From Acridotheres tristis (lineage: Eukaryota > Chordata > Aves > Passeriformes > Sturnidae), in the NCBI GenBank assembly GCA_037013685.1, contig CM072885.1, positions 71,077,285 to 71,141,284 on the forward strand: a DNA stretch of 64,000 nt. The letters run 5' to 3'. Below the pieces are notes generated by a model that was not told the DNA's origin, ran no database searches, and saw only the letters and a program-made list of their open reading frames with translations. This document shows positions 63,375 to 64,000 of the stretch, piece after piece (within the stretch, counting starts at the first letter, position 1; every line of letters begins with the position of its first letter). Both the position numbers and the translations under genes were made by a program.

Positions 63375-63448
63375 CTGTGAACAAGGGTCATAAATTTCCA
63401 GGTGTATCTGCCTCCCATCCAGGCACAAGTGCTTAGTGTAGATGCATT
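63375..63448 (-). CDS. RERGL: RERGL coding exon with degenerate switch II motif
   Basis: A 74-bp exon between a GTCTGTTAG acceptor and a CAG|GTAAGA donor. It encodes 24 full codons, CIYTKHLCLDGRQ followed by IHLEIYDPCSQ, after two bases that finish a codon started upstream (phase 1, probably Glu). It corresponds to the beta-2/beta-3 strands and the G3 position. Where Ras proteins have the DxxGQ motif with the catalytic Gln, this reads DPCSQ, so the Gly is replaced. Human RERGL, as I recall it, has the same DPCSQ, so this is a family trait rather than decay. The exons with the start codon and P-loop are not in the window, so the gene is cut by the window edge. Confidence 0.92.
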
Positions 63449-64000
63449 CTAACAGACAGATATTATCCAAAGAAAAGCAGTGTTACTGACTGGGAATGGC
63501 AGTGAAAAGAAAAGAAAAGGCAACAGTGAAATTTGATAATACTGAGAATTGCTTTGAGTACTGGTTAGCTGATTGGTTTCTAAAGAATTGAGAATTTTTT
63601 GTCTCTGATCTGATTTTTGGGGTTTTTTTTGGTTTTTTGGGTTTTTTTGGTTTTTTTGCTGGTGAGGAGGGTTGTTGGGGGGATTTTTTTTGTTTTGTGG
63701 TTTTGTTGTTGTAGTTGACTGGTAGTTTGACTTTTTTTCTGAACAGACACTGGAAACAAACCTATTTAATTTTACACCAATCAACCCCTTAGGCAGATCA
63801 AAACCACTGTGGTGTTCCCATCAAAGTCCTGGTGAATGAATATTTTCAGAGCCTGCTTTTACTCTTTTACTCAAAATAGAGATGAGGGAAATTCACAACT
63901 CTCACAATCAGCTAAATACTGATGATCATTCATCTTGATACCAGAGCTCAGGATTATAAAAGTCAGCCAGACCATGTGCAGCTCTGATTCTGCACAGAAA
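63449..64000 (-). other. RERGL: RERGL intron, continuing past the window edge
   Basis: I found no exon with a GxxxxGKS P-loop or a plausible donor on the minus strand here, so this is taken as intron. It contains a T/G low-complexity tract at about 63599-63716 of the GGTTTTTTTGG kind. Confidence 0.7.

Noticed and set aside
63135..63470. 111-codon minus frame taken as a separate gene
   Set aside because: Only the 63375-63448 part is coding; the rest is RERGL intron read through the donor site.

Overview
The window looks like a piece of a bird genome, most likely a songbird. The interspersed repeats are CR1 LINE 3' fragments and short retroviral LTRs, with no mammalian-type SINEs. Only one gene can be supported, and its exons have vertebrate-type introns. 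The rest is AT-rich intergenic DNA with an unusually large number of tandem arrays. The species call is an inference; no sequence comparison could be run.

Gene (59.8-64.0 kb, minus strand): the last three coding exons of RERGL, a RERG-like small GTPase of the Ras superfamily, lie at 63375-63448, 61191-61333 and 59843-60125. Splice sites and reading phase agree at every junction. The exons with the start codon and the P-loop lie beyond 64000. The intron between the first two of these exons carries a young-looking solo LTR (61388-61896) with a 4-bp target-site duplication. It lies about 50 bp from the exon and in the same orientation as the gene.

Intergenic region (1-59.8 kb): no other gene is supportable. 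In mammals RERGL is followed on its 3' side by a long gene-poor interval towards LMO3, and the left 59 kb fits that picture (recalled synteny, not tested). It holds CR1 fragments at 16.5-17.3, 23.7, 32.1, 37.7, 46.3 and 59.4 kb. Two copies of one LTR family lie at 16.6 and 40.6 kb, the first nested inside a CR1, and another LTR-like element is at 55.2-55.7 kb. A 216-bp dispersed duplication (39.55 and 41.64 kb) flanks the 40.6 kb LTR.

Tandem arrays: a 23/27-bp array of 41 units (5.0-6.0 kb), 7-bp (23.1 kb), AAAG (24.6 kb), an AT-rich array (25.2 kb), a 229-bp tandem duplication (30.9 kb), 79-bp x5 (32.4 kb), 11-bp x5 (33.5 kb), 18-bp x6 (36.4 kb), 29-bp x9 (38.4 kb), a TATACACATA array (48.2-49.7 kb), an 18/21-bp array (52.0-52.9 kb) and 73-bp x7 (58.4 kb). 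These arrays produce nearly all the long open frames. They are not treated as genes. I found no RNA genes, CRISPR arrays or previously undescribed multi-gene system.
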